Below the pieces are notes generated by a model. The model worked only from the letters and a program-made list of their open reading frames with translations, made no database searches and was not told the origin of the DNA. From NCBI RefSeq assembly GCF_001969365.1, contig NZ_CP019312.1, positions 1,302,001 to 1,366,000 on the forward strand: DNA of 64,000 bases, given 5' to 3'. Below, in pieces: positions 43,335-52,986 of this stretch. Both the position numbers and the translations under genes were made by a program. Source of the stretch: Tateyamaria omphalii (lineage in GTDB: Bacteria; Pseudomonadota; Alphaproteobacteria; Rhodobacterales; Rhodobacteraceae). Positions within the stretch are counted from its first letter, which is position 1. Each line of letters starts with the position of its first letter.

Positions 43335-46049
43335 ATGCCAAAGAAAATGCTTATCGACGCCACCCACGCGGAAGAGACCCGCGTCGTGGTGGTGGACGGA
43401 AACAAGGTCGAGGAGTTCGACTTTGAATCCGAAAACAAGCGCCAGCTTGCTGGCAACATCTATCTCGCAAAAGTAACACGGGTTGAACCGTCGCTTCAGG
43501 CGGCGTTTGTGGACTATGGCGGCAACCGCCACGGGTTCCTGGCCTTTTCCGAGATCCACCCGGATTACTACCAGATCCCCGTCGCCGACCGTGAGGCGTT
43601 GATGGAGGAAGAGCGCGCCTATGCCGAGGCGATGAAGGCGCGCGACGAGGAAGAGGACAGGCCCAAGCCGAAACGGTCCCGCTCGCGGTCGAAATCCAAG
43701 GCCGCCAAGGCGGCGGACACCGATGCCACCGCATCGACCGAGATCGAGGGGATGGAGACCATCGACCTGGAACCGGAGGCGGACGCGGGTGCCGATGTGG
43801 CCGTGCCCGAGGGTGAGGCCGCGTCCCCGATGGAGACCGTCAGGGAGACCCCGGTCGAGACCCCCGAAGCCGGTGAAGAGGTGGCGGAAGCCGAGACCGA
43901 GGATGCGTCTGTTGAAGACGTGGCCGCCGAAGACGATGCCTCGCCCGATGATGATGACGATGTGACAGCCAAGGGATCCGACGCGACATCAAAGGATGAC
44001 AGCATCGAATCCGTGGCCGACGAGGACGACAGCGAGGACATCCGTCCGCCGCGCAAGCCCCGCCCGCGCCGCTACAAGATCCAGGAAGTCATCAAGGTGC
44101 GCCAGATCCTGCTGGTGCAGGTCGTCAAAGAAGAGCGCGGCAACAAGGGTGCCGCCCTGACCACCTACCTGTCCCTGGCCGGGCGCTACTGCGTGCTGAT
44201 GCCCAACACCGCCCGTGGCGGCGGCATTTCCCGCAAGATCACCAACGCCACCGACCGCAAGAAACTGAAGGAAATCGCCAATGAGATCGAGGTGCCCCAG
44301 GGTGCCGGTCTGATCGTGCGGACCGCAGGTGCCAAGCGCACCAAGGCCGAGATCAAGCGCGATTACGAATATTTGCAAAGGTTGTGGGAGCAGATCCGCG
44401 AGTTGACGTTGAAGTCCATCGCGCCTGCCAAGATCTATGAAGAGGGCGACCTGATCAAACGGTCGATCCGCGATCTCTATAACCGCGAGATCGACGAGGT
44501 GTTTGTCGAGGGTGAACGCGGGTATCGCATCGCCAAGGACTTCATGAAGATGATCATGCCGTCCCACGCCAAGAACGTGAAGCAATATCAGGACAGCCTG
44601 CCACTCTTTGCCCGCTATCAGGTCGAGACCTATCTGGGGGGCATGTTCAACCCGACCGTCCAGTTGAAGTCGGGGGGTTACATCGTGATCGGCGTGACCG
44701 AGGCGCTTGTGGCCATCGACGTGAACTCTGGCCGGGCGACCAAGGAGGGGTCGATCGAGGAAACCGCGCTCAAGACCAACCTGGAGGCTGCCGACGAGGT
44801 GGCGCGCCAGCTGCGTCTGCGCGACCTCGCCGGTCTGATCGTCATCGACTTCATCGACATGGACGAGCGCAAGAACAACTCGGCCGTTGAAAAGCGGATG
44901 AAAGACCGGCTCAAGACCGACCGTGCGCGCATTCAGGTCGGTCGCATCTCGGGCTTTGGCCTGATGGAGATGAGCCGCCAGCGCCTGCGCCCTGGCATGA
45001 TCGAGGCGACGACCCAGCCCTGTCAGGCGTGTCACGGCACGGGTCTGATCCGGTCGGATGACAACCTGGCCCTGTCTATCCTGCGTCAGATCGAGGAGGA
45101 GGGCACCCGCCGTCGCTCGCGCGAGGTGCTGATCAAGGCACCCGTCGGCATTGCCAACTTCCTGATGAACCAGAAGCGCGAGCATATCGCGCAGATCGAA
45201 GGCCGCTACGGTCTGTCGGTCCGTATCGAGGGCGAGCCGCATCTGGTGAGCCCGGATTTCTCGCTGGAGAAGTTCAAGACGGCGACCCGCGTGGTGAAGG
45301 CCGTTGATATGCCTGTTGTGTCGGTCGACACGTCTATCATGGATCAGGTGGACGAGGATGAGGACGCGGTGGTTGAGGCCGAGGCGCCTGAAGCGCCCGT
45401 GGTCGAGGAGGGAGAGCCCAAGCCCAAGCGCCGCCGTCGGCGTCGTCGCAGCCGGAGCCGGAGCAAATCGTCCTCTACAGAGACGTATGATGCGACGTCA
45501 GAGGGCGAGAGCGCCCACGCATCGTCCGAACATGCAGCATCCGACGAGCCAGCCGAGCAGCCCGAAAGCGCCGAGCCTGCCGAAGCACCTGTAGCCGAGA
45601 CGGTGCCTGAGCAGGTTGAGGAAGCACCGAAGAAGACGACCCGCAGCCGTTCAACGCGTTCGCGGTCCTCGACCAAGGCCAAAGCCGAAGCCGAAGCGGC
45701 GGGGGCCGAAACCGTTGCCGAAGAGGTGTCAGCTGACGCGGAGAGTGCATCCGAGACGACAGATGCGCCTGCGGAAGACGCGACACCGAAGACAACGACC
45801 CGCTCCACCCGGTCGCGCAGCACAAAGTCGAAGACGGCGAAGACCGATGAGACGCCCACTGTTGCTGCGGAGGCGAGCGCCGAGGAGGCCGCCGTGACCA
45901 CAACAGAACCGGTGGCAGCAGAGGCGGCGCCCGAACCTGCGCCCGTCGAAGAGGTGAAGGTCCCGGAACCCGTGGCCGAAGCGCCTGCACCTGCGCCGGA
46001 CGAGCCGCCCAAGCCGAAAAAGCGCGGCTGGTGGTCCTTGGGCAAGTAA
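43335..46049 (+). CDS. rne: ribonuclease E
   Basis: 904 residues from the ATG at 43335 (MPKKMLIDATHAEETRVVVV). The S1 domain (YLAKVTRVEPSLQAAFVDYG) is interrupted by a ~120-residue acidic insertion (residues ~105-240). The catalytic core has VAIDVNSGRAT and LIVIDFIDM, the magnesium-binding acidic residues, and CQACHG is the zinc-link. The last ~250 residues are a disordered Ala/Glu/Pro-rich scaffold with basic patches (KPKRRRRRRRSRSRSKSSS), for RNA and degradosome partners. It ends SLGK. Essential for mRNA decay and rRNA/tRNA processing. Confidence 0.95.
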   Translation: MPKKMLIDATHAEETRVVVVDGNKVEEFDFESENKRQLAGNIYLAKVTRVEPSLQAAFVDYGGNRHGFLAFSEIHPDYYQIPVADREALMEEERAYAEAMKARDEEEDRPKPKRSRSRSKSKAAKAADTDATASTEIEGMETIDLEPEADAGADVAVPEGEAASPMETVRETPVETPEAGEEVAEAETEDASVEDVAAEDDASPDDDDDVTAKGSDATSKDDSIESVADEDDSEDIRPPRKPRPRRYKIQEVIKVRQILLVQVVKEERGNKGAALTTYLSLAGRYCVLMPNTARGGGISRKITNATDRKKLKEIANEIEVPQGAGLIVRTAGAKRTKAEIKRDYEYLQRLWEQIRELTLKSIAPAKIYEEGDLIKRSIRDLYNREIDEVFVEGERGYRIAKDFMKMIMPSHAKNVKQYQDSLPLFARYQVETYLGGMFNPTVQLKSGGYIVIGVTEALVAIDVNSGRATKEGSIEETALKTNLEAADEVARQLRLRDLAGLIVIDFIDMDERKNNSAVEKRMKDRLKTDRARIQVGRISGFGLMEMSRQRLRPGMIEATTQPCQACHGTGLIRSDDNLALSILRQIEEEGTRRRSREVLIKAPVGIANFLMNQKREHIAQIEGRYGLSVRIEGEPHLVSPDFSLEKFKTATRVVKAVDMPVVSVDTSIMDQVDEDEDAVVEAEAPEAPVVEEGEPKPKRRRRRRRSRSRSKSSSTETYDATSEGESAHASSEHAASDEPAEQPESAEPAEAPVAETVPEQVEEAPKKTTRSRSTRSRSSTKAKAEAEAAGAETVAEEVSADAESASETTDAPAEDATPKTTTRSTRSRSTKSKTAKTDETPTVAAEASAEEAAVTTTEPVAAEAAPEPAPVEEVKVPEPVAEAPAPAPDEPPKPKKRGWWSLGK

Positions 46050-46074
46050 GCCAATACACTGTACGGATTGTGAG

Positions 46075-46097
46075 GGGGCGTGCCTGTGGCGCGCCCC
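46075..46097. terminator. bidirectional terminator between rne and tusA
   Basis: GGGGCGTGCC (46075-46084) pairs with GGCGCGCCCC (46088-46097) around TGT, with one wobble pair, followed by TT-A-TCC-TTT. It directly abuts the tusA stop and lies 25 bp after the rne stop, serving the two convergent genes. Confidence 0.7.
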
Positions 46098-46328
46098 TTA
46101 TCCTTTGCGGATAGCGTAGCGCTGGACGGGGCCGTTCGTGTCGGCAGAGACGAGCGTGTGCCCGGCCTCTGCGCAGAAATGGGGCACGTCCACCACGGCT
46201 GCGGGATCGTCGGCGGCCATGATCAGGATATCCCCGCTGGCCAAGGCTTGCAGGCGTTTGCGTGCTTTCAGCACGGGCAGGGGACAGAGCAGCCCCACCG
46301 CATCGAGTTCATGTGCGTTGTCGTCCAT
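46098..46328 (-). CDS. tusA: TusA-like sulfurtransferase
   Basis: 76 residues. LDAVGLLCPLPVLKARKRL carries the CPxP motif with active Cys15, and VPHFCAEAGHTL matches the family end. It relays persulfide sulfur, for example for tRNA 2-thiolation or molybdenum cofactor. Isolated, convergent with rne. Confidence 0.9.
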   Translation of the reverse strand: MDDNAHELDAVGLLCPLPVLKARKRLQALASGDILIMAADDPAAVVDVPHFCAEAGHTLVSADTNGPVQRYAIRKG

Positions 46329-46422
46329 AGGTGCAGAATTAGGCGCGATGTTACATTCTGTCCACAGACATGTGACCGTTGGCCCCCGTGACGCAGGGGG
46401 CCGGGGCGGTTAGGTGAGAGGG

Positions 46423-47175
46423 ATGTTCGGAATCGATATCATCGACGCAAGCCTGATCCCTGCCATGAGCGTGGCGCTTCTGGCGGGCATCATCAGCTTT
46501 CTTAGCCCCTGTGTGCTGCCGATCGTGCCGCCCTATCTGGCTTATATGTCCGGCATGAGTGTGAGCGAGATGTCGGACGGGCGGTCGGGGCGCAACCGGG
46601 CCACGATCACCGCGCTCTTCTTCGTGTTGGGCCTGTCGACTGTTTTTATCTTCCTGGGCTTTGCTGCCTCGGCGTTTGGGGCGTTTTTCCTACAGAACCA
46701 GGTGCTTTTCGCTCAGATCTCGGGCGTGGTCATCATGATCTTCGGCCTTCATTTCCTGGGCGTGTTCCGCATTCCGTTCCTGGACCGCGAGGCCCGGATG
46801 GAGGCGGGGGATCAGGGCGGATCGTCCTTTGGCGCGTACATTCTTGGCCTTGCCTTTGCCTTCGGTTGGACGCCCTGCATCGGGCCGCAGTTGGGCGCAA
46901 TCCTGACACTGGCCGCAACGGAGGCATCGGTGACGCGGGGCACGTTCCTGCTGGGCATCTATGCCGCCGGTCTGGGCATTCCGTTTCTGCTGGCCGCGAT
47001 GTTCATGTCCCGCGCCATGGGGCTGATGAATCGGATCAAGCGGCATATGGCGCTGATCGAAAGGGTGATGGGCGCGTTGTTGCTGCTGGTGGGTGCGGCA
47101 ATGCTGTTTGGTCTGTTCACACGGTTTTCGTTCTGGTTGCTGGAACAGTTTCCTGCCCTCGCGACGCTGGGCTAG
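46423..47175 (+). CDS. ccdA: cytochrome c biogenesis protein CcdA
   Basis: 250 residues from the ATG at 46423, 6 nt after AGGTGAG. Six membrane helices; FLSPCVLPIVPPYLAYMSG holds the first conserved membrane Cys and AFGWTPCIGPQLGAIL the second. CcdA passes electrons from cytosolic thioredoxin across the membrane for haem-thiol reduction in cytochrome c maturation. Confidence 0.94.
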   Translation: MFGIDIIDASLIPAMSVALLAGIISFLSPCVLPIVPPYLAYMSGMSVSEMSDGRSGRNRATITALFFVLGLSTVFIFLGFAASAFGAFFLQNQVLFAQISGVVIMIFGLHFLGVFRIPFLDREARMEAGDQGGSSFGAYILGLAFAFGWTPCIGPQLGAILTLAATEASVTRGTFLLGIYAAGLGIPFLLAAMFMSRAMGLMNRIKRHMALIERVMGALLLLVGAAMLFGLFTRFSFWLLEQFPALATLG

Positions 47176-47315
47176 GCGGTCGTTGACGCAAAGACCGTTT
47201 GGATATCGGCGTGATTTCCAGCAGTTTTCGTGTCGAAAACCAGACGGAGTCGCCGTCGCTCTTCGCCTTACTTTGGTCCAAGAACCACGCTAGGATGCGC
47301 CCAAGAGGTGCATGA

Positions 47316-48536
47316 ATGAGCAGGTCGCATCCAAAATCAGTGACACGGCGCCGGGTGTTCTACATTCCCGGCTACGACCCGATTCATCCCCGCCGCTACC
47401 GGGAGCTGTACCGCAAGGAGGGTGCCGCGCAGTCCGCGATTTCAGGCTATGAGATCGCGCTGACCCCGGCGCCAAAGTCGGCCCATTTCGGCTGGCAGGT
47501 CGATGCGCGGATCGACGGGCATGCGGTCCGCGCGGATATCGAGGTGCTGGTCTGGTCCGACATCGTTCGTGACAGTATGGAGGCGTCCATTCCCGGCACC
47601 TATCTGCAACTGGTGCGTACGGCCTGGACCTATATCGCGTCGGGTGCGCTGCGCCGCTTGATGCGCCTGCGCAAGGGGCCGGTGATTGCGGCGCTTTACC
47701 CGGTTGGCATGCTTTTGGGGCAGGCATTGCTGGCGCTGGCGCTGTGGTACGGGTTTTGGCGTATCGGCGGCCTTTTCGGTGCCGTTGGCGCGTGGGCCGG
47801 TGCCGCCTTGGGCGTCATGGCCTTTGTTGCGCTGTTGCGCTGGTTCAAGGCGAAGGATGGCAAGATCTTTGCCTACTACCTGATGCATGACTACGCCTAT
47901 TCGGCGGCGTCGAACGGGGCCAATCCGCCTGCGCTCGAGGCGCGCATGCGTGTCTTTCAGGACAGTGTCGCAGCAGCGCTGGCGGATGATGTGGACGAGG
48001 TGTTGGTGGTGGGCCATTCCTCGGGCGCGCATCTGGCGGTGTCGATCCTGTCGGACCTGATCCGCGCGGGCCGCGTGTCTGCAGACGGTCCTGCCCTGGC
48101 GTTTTTGTCGTTGGGTCAGGTGGTGCCGATGGTGTCTTTCTTGCCCGATGCGCATCGGTTGCGGGCAGACCTGCGATATCTGTCCGCGCGCGATGACCTG
48201 ACCTGGGTTGATGTGACGGCCCCAGGCGACGGCTGCGCCTTTGCCCTGTGTGACCCGGTCGCGGTGTCCGGTGTGGCCCCCGAGGGCAAGCGCTGGCCGC
48301 TGGTGTTTTCTGCCGCCTTCACCCAGAGCTTGAGCCCGGCGCGGTGGAAGGAGCTGCGCTGGCGCTTTTTCCGCCTGCATTTCCAGTATCTCTGCGCCTT
48401 CGACCGGCCCAAGGACTACGACTATTTCCTGATTACGGCTGGTCCGGTGACCTTGGCCGACCGCTATGCCGATCGCCGGCCGTCGAAGTCGCGCATCGAC
48501 GTGCCCGTGTCGAAATACACAAGCGTCGCCGCATGA
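47316..48536 (+). CDS. alpha/beta-hydrolase-like protein with membrane hairpin
   Basis: 406 residues. VFYIPGYDPIHPRRYRELYR near the start looks like the oxyanion-strand of a hydrolase. Two membrane helices follow near 125-180 (LYPVGMLLGQALLALALWYG and AVGAWAGAALGVMAFVALL), and VLVVGHSSGAHLA is a nucleophile elbow (Ser in GHSSG). A His/Asp partner is not clear. It ends at the ATGA that may start the P450 gene, so the two may be an operon. Confidence 0.65.
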   Translation: MSRSHPKSVTRRRVFYIPGYDPIHPRRYRELYRKEGAAQSAISGYEIALTPAPKSAHFGWQVDARIDGHAVRADIEVLVWSDIVRDSMEASIPGTYLQLVRTAWTYIASGALRRLMRLRKGPVIAALYPVGMLLGQALLALALWYGFWRIGGLFGAVGAWAGAALGVMAFVALLRWFKAKDGKIFAYYLMHDYAYSAASNGANPPALEARMRVFQDSVAAALADDVDEVLVVGHSSGAHLAVSILSDLIRAGRVSADGPALAFLSLGQVVPMVSFLPDAHRLRADLRYLSARDDLTWVDVTAPGDGCAFALCDPVAVSGVAPEGKRWPLVFSAAFTQSLSPARWKELRWRFFRLHFQYLCAFDRPKDYDYFLITAGPVTLADRYADRRPSKSRIDVPVSKYTSVAA

Positions 48537-48567
48537 TCCCGCCCAAACCCCCAGCCGTCCGGACCGT

Positions 48568-49872
48568 GTGTCGCTGTGGCGGTACATGCAGCTGTTTCGC
48601 CAGGATATCCTGTCGGCGCAGCCTGCGCGGCTCTATCGCGCGTGGATGGCCGAATTTCGCACCCCGTTTTTTCGCAGTTACCTGATGAACCAGCCCGAAC
48701 TGGTAAAGACGGTGTTGAAAGATCGGCCCGATGATTTCCCAAAGTCTGCGCGGGTGGGTGAAGGGTTGCGCCCGCTGTTGGGCAATTCTGTCTTTCTGAC
48801 CAATGGTGACGTCTGGAAGCGGCAGCGGCGGATTATTGATCCGGCCTTTGAAGGGGGGCGGCTGCGTGAGACCTTTCCAGCCATGTGGGACGCGTCCGAG
48901 GCGGCGGCGGCCCGGTTGCCCGAAGGTGTGGTCGAGATCGAGGCGCAGACAAGCCATGCGGCGGCGGATGTGATCTTTCGCACCCTGTTTTCCATTCCCA
49001 TCGAAGACGCGCTGGCGAGCGCCGTCTTTCACGAATTTCGCATCTATCAGCGCAGCCAGCCGATCCTGAATCTGGCTGCCTTTGTCCCGTTGCCGCGCTG
49101 GATGCCGCGCCTGTTTCGCCGGGATACGCGCGCCAGTGCGGCCCGCATTCGCGCGCTGATCGGGCAGTTGGTGGACCGGCGGGCGCAGGAGATTGCGGCG
49201 GGCACGGCCCCGGACGATCTGGCGACCAAGATCATGACGACGCGTGATCCGGTGACGGGCGAGACCTTTTCGCCTGAGGAGATGGTGGATCAGGTCGCGA
49301 TCTTTTTCCTGGCGGGGCACGAGACAAGCGCGTCCGCCCTGGCCTGGGCCCTGTACCTTATGGCGCTGTATCCCGAGTGGCAGGACAAGGTGGCAGAGGA
49401 AGCGGAGGCGTTACGGGATTGTGATTTTGCGGTGATGTCGCAGTTGCCCGTCACACGCGATGTGTTTCGCGAGACGCTGCGCCTCTATCCCCCGGTGCCG
49501 ATGATGGTGCGGGAGGCCACCTGTCCCGAGCGGTTTCGGGACCGCGATGTGAGACGGGGCAGTCAATTGGTGCTGAGCCCGTGGCACCTGCATCGCCACG
49601 AACGGCTGTGGGAGCGGCCCGATGATTTTGACCCCGGGCGCTGGCAGACGGAGAATGGGCGTGCCTGCGGGCGAGACGCCTATATTCCGTTCTCTGCCGG
49701 GGCGCGGGTCTGTACCGGGGCGGGCTTTGCCATGGTCGAGGGGCCGCTGATTCTGGCGCGGGTGTTGCGCGATATGGCTGTGTCGCCGGTCGAGGGGCGG
49801 GTGCCTGTGCCTGTGGCGCACCTGACGGTGCGGGCCAAGGACGGTATTTGGCTGAATCTCGCCAAACGGTAG
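48568..49872 (+). CDS. cytochrome P450
   Basis: About 434 residues from GTG 48568 (or ATG 48586). Helix I FFLAGHETSASALAW, the K-helix ETLRLYPPVP (ExxR) and the haem loop FSAGARVCTGAGFA (Cys ligand) are complete. There is no membrane anchor, so it is soluble and likely served by a ferredoxin. The start is odd: an ATG at 48533 overlapping the upstream stop reads MIPPKPP, a natural Pro-rich P450 N-terminus, but is out of frame with the rest. The substrate is unknown. Confidence 0.88.
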   Translation: MSLWRYMQLFRQDILSAQPARLYRAWMAEFRTPFFRSYLMNQPELVKTVLKDRPDDFPKSARVGEGLRPLLGNSVFLTNGDVWKRQRRIIDPAFEGGRLRETFPAMWDASEAAAARLPEGVVEIEAQTSHAAADVIFRTLFSIPIEDALASAVFHEFRIYQRSQPILNLAAFVPLPRWMPRLFRRDTRASAARIRALIGQLVDRRAQEIAAGTAPDDLATKIMTTRDPVTGETFSPEEMVDQVAIFFLAGHETSASALAWALYLMALYPEWQDKVAEEAEALRDCDFAVMSQLPVTRDVFRETLRLYPPVPMMVREATCPERFRDRDVRRGSQLVLSPWHLHRHERLWERPDDFDPGRWQTENGRACGRDAYIPFSAGARVCTGAGFAMVEGPLILARVLRDMAVSPVEGRVPVPVAHLTVRAKDGIWLNLAKR

Positions 49873-49957
49873 CGCAAACAGTAACTTGGCGGGATGACGT
49901 TGGTGCGACGAATGCGGTAGGTCTGTCGCAATTGAAGCGATGACTTTGGAGCACGGT

Positions 49958-50851
49958 ATGACCGACTTTGCCAAGATGCGGGACCAGATGGAAAACGGGA
50001 GCGGCTTTATCGCTGCCTTGGACCAGTCGGGGGGATCGACGCCAAAAGCGCTGGCGCTCTATGGCGTGGATGCGTCGGATTACGGGTCCGAAGACGAGAT
50101 GTTCGCCGAAATTCAGCGGATGCGCGCCCGGATTATCCTGAGCCCCGATTTCACCAATCAAAAGGTTATTGGTGCGATCCTCTTTGAAAAGACGCTGCAT
50201 GAACAGATCGAGGGGCAGGCGGTGCCGTCCTATCTGTGGGAAAAGCGCGGCGTGGTGCCGTTTCTGAAGATCGACAAGGGATTGCAGGATGAAGCGGACG
50301 GCGTGCAGTTGCTGAAGCCGATTCCGGGACTGGCCGAGACGCTGGCGGCCGCCAGACCGATGGGCATCTACGGGACGAAGGAGCGGTCGGTTGTACATCA
50401 GGCCAACGCGGACGGCGTCAAGGCCATTGTCGACAACCAGTTCGAGGTGGCGCACGAGGTTATCGCGGCGGGCATGGTGCCGATTATCGAACCGGAGGTG
50501 AACATTCACTCCGAGACCAAGGCCGAGGCCGAGGCGATGCTTGCAGAGGCGCTGATGACGCAGACCGAAGCCCTGGGCGACGGGCAGGACATCATGCTGA
50601 AGCTAACGCTGCCGGAGCAGCCGGGCATCTATGACGCCCTGGCGGATCATCCGCGCGTGCAGCGCGTCGTGGCATTGTCGGGCGGGTATTCGACGGATGA
50701 TGCGAGTGCGCGTTTGGCGCAGAACCACAAGATGATTGCGAGCTTTAGCCGGGCGCTAACGGAAGGGCTGCAGCGGGACATGAGCGATGATGGGTTCCAC
50801 GCGGCGCTGGGGGGTAACATTGATCAGATTTACCGCGCGTCGGTGGCCTGA
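49958..50851 (+). CDS. class I fructose-bisphosphate aldolase
   Basis: 297 residues from the ATG at 49958 with GGAG upstream. FIAALDQSGGSTPKALALYG, RIILSPDFTNQKVIGAILFE, VPFLKIDKGL and GMVPIIEPEVNI are class I aldolase motifs, with the Schiff-base Lys in IMLKLTLPEQ. It cleaves fructose-1,6-bisphosphate without a metal. It stands alone between the P450 and a short gap. Confidence 0.93.
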   Translation: MTDFAKMRDQMENGSGFIAALDQSGGSTPKALALYGVDASDYGSEDEMFAEIQRMRARIILSPDFTNQKVIGAILFEKTLHEQIEGQAVPSYLWEKRGVVPFLKIDKGLQDEADGVQLLKPIPGLAETLAAARPMGIYGTKERSVVHQANADGVKAIVDNQFEVAHEVIAAGMVPIIEPEVNIHSETKAEAEAMLAEALMTQTEALGDGQDIMLKLTLPEQPGIYDALADHPRVQRVVALSGGYSTDDASARLAQNHKMIASFSRALTEGLQRDMSDDGFHAALGGNIDQIYRASVA

Positions 50852-51057
50852 TCGGTTTTCGGCGCGAAAGCCACGTCGTTTCACCTCTGCAAGAAAGCGG
50901 TCGCGACCGGTGAGCGGTCGATGTCCCGAGACTTGCGGCGGATGACGGCGCCATCGCGCATCGCTTTTGACCGGAAAAGGTCTGGCATATATGTTTCGGG
51001 ATCGCGCGGTCGGGGCAGCGCATGTCGCGTCATTCGGTGAGCCTGTCCGGATGGTGG

Positions 51058-51273
51058 TTAACGTTCCGTGAAGTGCCGCAGAACGTAGACCCGAATGGCG
51101 GACGCCAGGCCAACATCCCCGCGACCCACATCAATTTCGGCGGCCAAGTCGTTGATAGGGCGACCTTCTTTGGCTGCTATGCTCCGAAATGCGTCCCAAA
51201 ACTCGGGTTCCAATGACACGCTGGTGCGGTGCCCTTTGAGGGTGAGCGAGTGTTTTTGCGGCCGCGCGCTCAC
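51058..51273 (-). CDS. ribbon-helix-helix protein downstream of DUF4169
   Basis: 71 residues from a GTG overlapping the DUF4169 stop (GTGA). KHSLTLKGHRTSVSLEPEFW is the RHH strand and first helix, EGRPINDLAAEIDVG the second, and it ends SAIRVYVLRHFTER. This is the RHH_4 type found widely in alphaproteobacteria. Regulatory role unknown. Confidence 0.8.
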   Translation of the reverse strand: MSARPQKHSLTLKGHRTSVSLEPEFWDAFRSIAAKEGRPINDLAAEIDVGRGDVGLASAIRVYVLRHFTER

Positions 51274-51446
51274 GGCCTCTTCCTCTTGCCGTCCAGGTCG
51301 CGCTTGGCGCGCTTGTTGGCGTCCTTGACGCGATCTTTTTCGGCTTTGGTCAATCCGAATGAGACCGCGTTCGCATCCGCGCGCGCCTTCTTTTCAGCGC
51401 GCGCGCGGGCCTTGCGGGCCTTGTTCAGATTGATCGGCGTGCTCAC
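51270..51446 (-). CDS. DUF4169 small basic protein
   Basis: 58 residues beginning at a GTG that overlaps the fumC stop (GTGA). [20 protein letters not shown] followed by a Lys/Arg-rich tail is the DUF4169 pattern. Over a third of residues are Lys or Arg, so nucleic-acid or ribosome binding is possible. It sits between fumC and the RHH gene, all with 4-nt overlaps. Confidence 0.8.
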   Translation of the reverse strand: MSTPINLNKARKARARAEKKARADANAVSFGLTKAEKDRVKDANKRAKRDLDGKRKRP

Positions 51447-52834
51447 TTGGGTCCGATCATGTTTTCGGGGCGCACAACTTCGTTGAACCGGTCTTCGGTG
51501 ACAAAGCCCAGCTTGACCGCTTCCTCAATCAGCGTCGTGCCGTTCTTGTGCGCCGTCTTGGCGACCTTGGTGGCGTTGTCATAGCCAATCTCCGGCGCCA
51601 GTGCAGTGACCAGCATCAGCGATTCGCGCATCAGCTTGTCGATTCGCGTCTCATCCGCCTGCAGCCCGTCGATCAGGTTGTCGGTGAAGGCCGAGCAGGC
51701 ATCGCCCATCAACTGCATGGATTGCAGCACGTTATAGGCCATCATGGGCTTGTAGACGTTCAGCTCGAAATGCCCCTGAGACCCGGCAAAGCCCACCGCC
51801 GCGTCGTTGCCCATCACGTGAGCGCAGACCTGCGTCAGCGCCTCGCACTGGGTCGGGTTCACTTTGCCCGGCATGATGGACGAACCGGGCTCGTTCTCTG
51901 GCAGCACCAATTCGCCCAGACCGCAGCGGGGGCCGGAGCCCAAGAGGCGGATGTCGTTGGCGATCTTGAAGAGCGATGCCGCGACCGTTTTCAAAGCGCC
52001 CGACATCTCGACCATGGCGTCATGAGCGGCGAGTGCTTCAAACTTGTTGGGGGCCGTGATAAAGGGCAGGCCGGTGATGTCGGCCATGTGGCCCGCGACG
52101 GCCTCGGCCCAGCCGATCTGGGTGTTCAGGCCGGTGCCCACGGCGGTGCCGCCTTGGGCCAATTCGTAGATGCGGCCCAGCGCGTCCTTGACCCGCTGAA
52201 TGCCCATGGCGACCTGGTGGCTGTAGCCGGAAAACTCCTGGCTCAGCGTCAGCGGTGTGGCGTCCTGGGTGTGCGTCCGCCCGATCTTGATGATGCCATC
52301 GAAGGCGACGACCTTTGCCTCGAGCGCTTTATGCAGCTTTTCCAGCCCCGGCAGCAGCACGTCGCGGGCTGTCATCGCGGTCGAGATGTGCATGGCCGTC
52401 GGGAACGTGTCGTTCGAGGACTGGCCCATGTTGCAGTGATCGTTGGGGTGGACCGGATCTTTGGACCCGATCGTACCGCCCAGGATTTCGATGGCGCGAT
52501 TGGCGATCACTTCGTTGGCGTTCATGTTCGACTGGGTGCCAGACCCGGTCTGCCACACGACGAGGGGGAAGTTGTCGTCGAGCTTGCCCTCGACCACTTC
52601 GCCCGCTGCCTCGATGATGGCGTCGGCGCGCTTTGCGTCCAGCGTGCCCTGCGCCTTGTTCTGCATCGCACAGGCTTTCTTGATCACGCCCAGCGCGCGC
52701 ACCACGGCAACAGGCTGCCTTTCCCACCCGATGGGGAAGTTCATGATCGAGCGTTGCGTCTGCGCGCCCCAATATTTGTCGGCAGGGACCTCCAGCGGGC
52801 CAAAGCTGTCGGATTCGGTGCGGGTGTCGGCCAT
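51443..52834 (-). CDS. fumC: class II fumarate hydratase
   Basis: 463 residues from the ATG at 52834 with AGGAG 8 nt upstream. [51 protein letters not shown] and the signature [11 protein letters not shown] are all present. It interconverts fumarate and malate in the TCA cycle. First of a three-gene operon. Confidence 0.96.
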   Translation of the reverse strand: MADTRTESDSFGPLEVPADKYWGAQTQRSIMNFPIGWERQPVAVVRALGVIKKACAMQNKAQGTLDAKRADAIIEAAGEVVEGKLDDNFPLVVWQTGSGTQSNMNANEVIANRAIEILGGTIGSKDPVHPNDHCNMGQSSNDTFPTAMHISTAMTARDVLLPGLEKLHKALEAKVVAFDGIIKIGRTHTQDATPLTLSQEFSGYSHQVAMGIQRVKDALGRIYELAQGGTAVGTGLNTQIGWAEAVAGHMADITGLPFITAPNKFEALAAHDAMVEMSGALKTVAASLFKIANDIRLLGSGPRCGLGELVLPENEPGSSIMPGKVNPTQCEALTQVCAHVMGNDAAVGFAGSQGHFELNVYKPMMAYNVLQSMQLMGDACSAFTDNLIDGLQADETRIDKLMRESLMLVTALAPEIGYDNATKVAKTAHKNGTTLIEEAVKLGFVTEDRFNEVVRPENMIGPK

Positions 52835-52986
52835 CGGGCGGCTCCTTGTTGCGCAGTGTCGTCTTGTGTCTTGCATGTACCGGGCGCGGGCCCGCCAGAC
52901 AAGCGCACGGGACACATGTGATCACAGGGTGCATCCTGCGGCGGGTGCGCCTATATTGAAGGAACCGGAGGAACGAGGGCCGATCC

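Noticed and set aside
51548..52921. 457-codon open frame antisense to fumC
   Set aside because: Shadow of fumC codon structure; no motifs.
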